From positions 1-64,000 of the forward strand of contig WBMZ01012792.1 of assembly GCA_013400975.1 (NCBI GenBank): 64,000 nt of DNA, written 5' to 3'. Each line of letters begins with the position of its first letter. Positions within the stretch are counted from its first letter, which is position 1. A model generated the notes under the pieces. That model searched no databases. It saw nothing but the letters and a program-made list of their open reading frames with translations, and was not told where the DNA came from. The translations under genes were made by a program, and so were the position numbers. Origin of the DNA: Atrichornis clamosus (taxonomy: Eukaryota > Chordata > Aves > Passeriformes > Menuridae). Shown one piece after another: positions 61,854-64,000 of the stretch.

Positions 61854-61901
<48 letters not shown>
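61852..61901. repeat. (TTTC)n microsatellite
   Basis: About 12 nearly perfect tetranucleotide units. The overlapping FLSFFLSFF frame is a repeat translation, not a gene. Confidence 0.98.
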
Positions 61902-62107
61902 GTTTTACTATAATTTTTCCAATTTTTTTTTCTGTGAAATTTACATTTCTATTTCATTCTTCTCTGCTGGATGTGAAATATTTACTTTTTAATTTGTTGA
62001 TTGCTCTCAGGACTGAAGTAGCCTGAAATGTGATCACTTTTCAAACTCATTTTGATATTGGAGGCTCATTTCTTGGAAGGGAAAAAGACTCGGGACACGG
62101 GCAGGGG

Positions 62108-62929
62108 TGTATAATGATCAGGTTCTTAAGATTTTAGAGAGAGCTGCATTAAGAGAGAGAGCCCGAATTAAGGCGCAAATGAGACCAGAGTAGGGGTTTT
62201 ATTTGACAGTAAATGAGAGAGAGAGAAAGAGAGAGAGAGCGAGAGAGAGAGAGAGAGATGGGGGGAGAGACCACTCCATGGATCCCAATGATGTCCCGTT
62301 GATCCTCTCCATCAGCTCTTCTTGGTGGTGATGGTCCCCCCAAAACACATGGAGTCTGATGGATTAATGTCCTTTAGGCTAGGTAGGAAAATCCAGGCAC
62401 CTCCCCTGGGAGGGCCAATTTTCCATTGTCTCTTGGAGCAGACTTTGGATCTGTTGCCTCACTTTGCATCACGTGCAGCCTTGTGCTGCAAGGCCCCAGG
62501 AATCGGTCTGGGGAGCACTTCAGGGGGTCCTTGATGGATTAAGACCCCCCCTGAGCTGCTTCTCACGTGAATGTCCCGTGGTTGTGGCCTACCTGGGGTT
62601 GGGGTTCCAGAGCCACTTTGCACAAGGGAGGATGGGTTCACTGCCCCTGAGCAGAGGTTACCACACACCCAAACCTGCTCCCCTCCACCTCGGCTGGGGG
62701 GAGAATCTGTGCAAACCTGCTCCCAGCCAATGGGTCTGTGGGCCATGGCCTCCCCCAGCCTGAATCAAACCAGGGATGATTCCTAGCACAGCTGCTAGGT
62801 TTGGCTTTCCTTCTTCTCCTCCAGCCTTGTTTACTTCTCCCCAGCCCTGAGACGACTGAAGAACAGATTTCCCTTTATCGAATCATGGCAGTTTAACTCT
62901 CAGTCCAAAGTTCCAGTCAGGCATCTTCA
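62108..62929 (-). mobile_element. Solo LTR (same family as the one nested at 25963-26737)
   Basis: The block starts TGTATAATGATCAGG and ends CATCTTCA. It has a reversed poly(A) signal (TTTATT, 62198-62203), a GA-rich run (62215-62258) and a GC-rich body, including the caggcacctcccc block shared with the nested copy. Minus strand. No provirus interior flanks it, so it is probably a solo LTR left by recombination between two LTRs. The flanks (cagggg left, gggagg right) do not form a clear target duplication, so the right edge is approximate. The open frames within it are spurious. Confidence 0.75.
62215..62258. repeat. GA-rich tract inside the LTR
   Basis: Runs of gagaga with a few interruptions lie immediately after the reversed poly(A) signal. 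The homologous place in the nested LTR (26070-26120) is also GA-rich but degraded, so the tract is a family character. Confidence 0.95.
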
Positions 62930-64000
62930 GGGAGGGGTGGGCTTCAGTGGCTTCTTCATATAGTTTTGCTGTAATGAACAAAACTTTATATCAAGGTTTG
63001 AGGCATGAATTATTTCAGTCTCTGACAGGGTGAAGGGGCAAAGCAAAGTGAAATCAGCTGCTTTTGCACAGATTTGTTCATAACTGAGTACAACCACAAT
63101 GGTCTGCCTGGTTTACACTTGAATATGCATAACTTCTTAGGACTTACGGCTGGGGGGAGACCTTTAGATCATTTCTAACTTTGTGTATTTGGTAGACTAA
63201 CTTACACTCAGAAATTCCTATAAGAAGCCAAAGGACTTTGATTACGCTTGCAGATTCTGATCTTTAAAATATTGAACAGCTGAGCCACAGCAAACTATGA
63301 GTGAGACAGGGGTTCCACCAGTTTCTGGTGAGATACTTCAACATGATTGCACCTTGCCTGGGATTCAGTAGTTAAAGACATTTCTAAAAATACTACCAAA
63401 CTGAACAGATGAGCTATTCCTTTGTTTTTCTGATAGTGACTTTGAACCTGAGAGAAAGATGGATCAGACATTCACTTGGAACAAACATTCTTCTACTGCA
63501 GAACAGGGTCCATCCTTCTCAGTCTTTCAGCTCTAGGTGAAGACAGACACATAAAAGGTAGCAACAACCTCCATCTTCCCCAACAATGCAAAGTACATTA
63601 TTAGGGGAAACAAACAAAAAACCCCCACAGCCTTCCCAACACCCCTCTCCAAAAAACAACCCCCAAAACAAACCCAAGCCTCTTCACATCTTGACTCTTA
63701 CAGAAAACTGTGTGGGTTTTAGACTTCTGTCACAATTTCCATAATTTCTACAGGCATGTAAATGTTAATACAGGCTCTTCTCTTATGCATCCCATCAAAA
63801 TATGGAATTTTGATGATATATGTCCCACTGCTCCAAAGAAATCTCAAACCCCAAACTATTCCTTCTATCCTTATCACTCCTTCTAGAAAACTGCATAATA
63901 TTCTGGGCCAGGTTTTCTAAATTTAAAATGTATGCTACCTGATTGTGGAACACCTTTGTCAGATGTCTCTTTCATCAACAAGTAAATGCATACAGTGATA
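62930..64000. other. Single-copy sequence to the right edge
   Basis: No gene recognised. 63605-63680 is A/C-rich low complexity (aaacaaacaaaaaaccccc, aaaaaacaaccccc). Confidence 0.5.

Noticed and set aside
62149..62786. Several open frames of 64-99 codons
   Set aside because: They lie inside the solo LTR and its GA-rich tract and are not genes.

Overview
The window looks like bird genomic DNA. It is AT-rich and CpG-poor. It carries many CR1-type LINE fragments whose 3' ends finish in the octamer ATTCTATG/ATTCTGTG rather than poly(A), an avian ERVL-like provirus, two copies of another LTR family with a GA-rich tract, and old MIR-like SINE remnants. Everything here is eukaryotic non-coding or repeat-dominated sequence. 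There are no operons, CRISPR arrays, phage genes or bacterial features, and no complete recognisable protein-coding gene.

Layout. 1-1500: a minus-strand CR1 ORF2 fragment, then a separate minus-strand CR1 3' end. 1.5-25 kb: mostly single-copy, presumably intergenic or intronic sequence with a MIR-like SINE, a very old CR1 tail, a pyrimidine microsatellite near 16.3 kb and several exon-like islands of low certainty. 25.3-28.1 kb: a decayed ERVL-like provirus. It has the end of a 5' LTR, a leader with tandem repeats, a deleted body and a complete-looking 3' LTR, and a second LTR family is inserted into it in the opposite orientation. 28-33 kb: largely featureless, with a second MIR-like SINE. 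33.7-45.7 kb: a cluster of CR1 debris in both orientations, some rearranged internally, plus tRNA-related SINE-like pieces. 45.9-46.7 kb: an unusually GC-rich block that may be a decayed coding retrocopy. 48-52.6 kb: two more CR1 copies on the minus strand, with a possible promoter and first exon between them at 50.6-50.95 kb. 52.6-62.1 kb: mostly single-copy sequence with AT and TTTC microsatellites and a possible terminal exon at 57.6 kb. 62.1-62.9 kb: a solo LTR related to the one nested in the ERVL-like provirus.

The two most gene-like signals are a CpG-enriched, GC-box and CCAAT-containing stretch followed by an ATG and a consensus splice donor (50,638-50,946), and a strong splice acceptor followed by 31 codons (the first completed across the junction), a stop codon and a downstream AATAAA (57,593-58,101). 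Their reading phases are compatible across a 6.6 kb intron, so a two-exon small gene is possible. It is unproven, because pseudo-exons are common in sequence of this kind. Family assignments rest on recall of consensus features, not on a database search.
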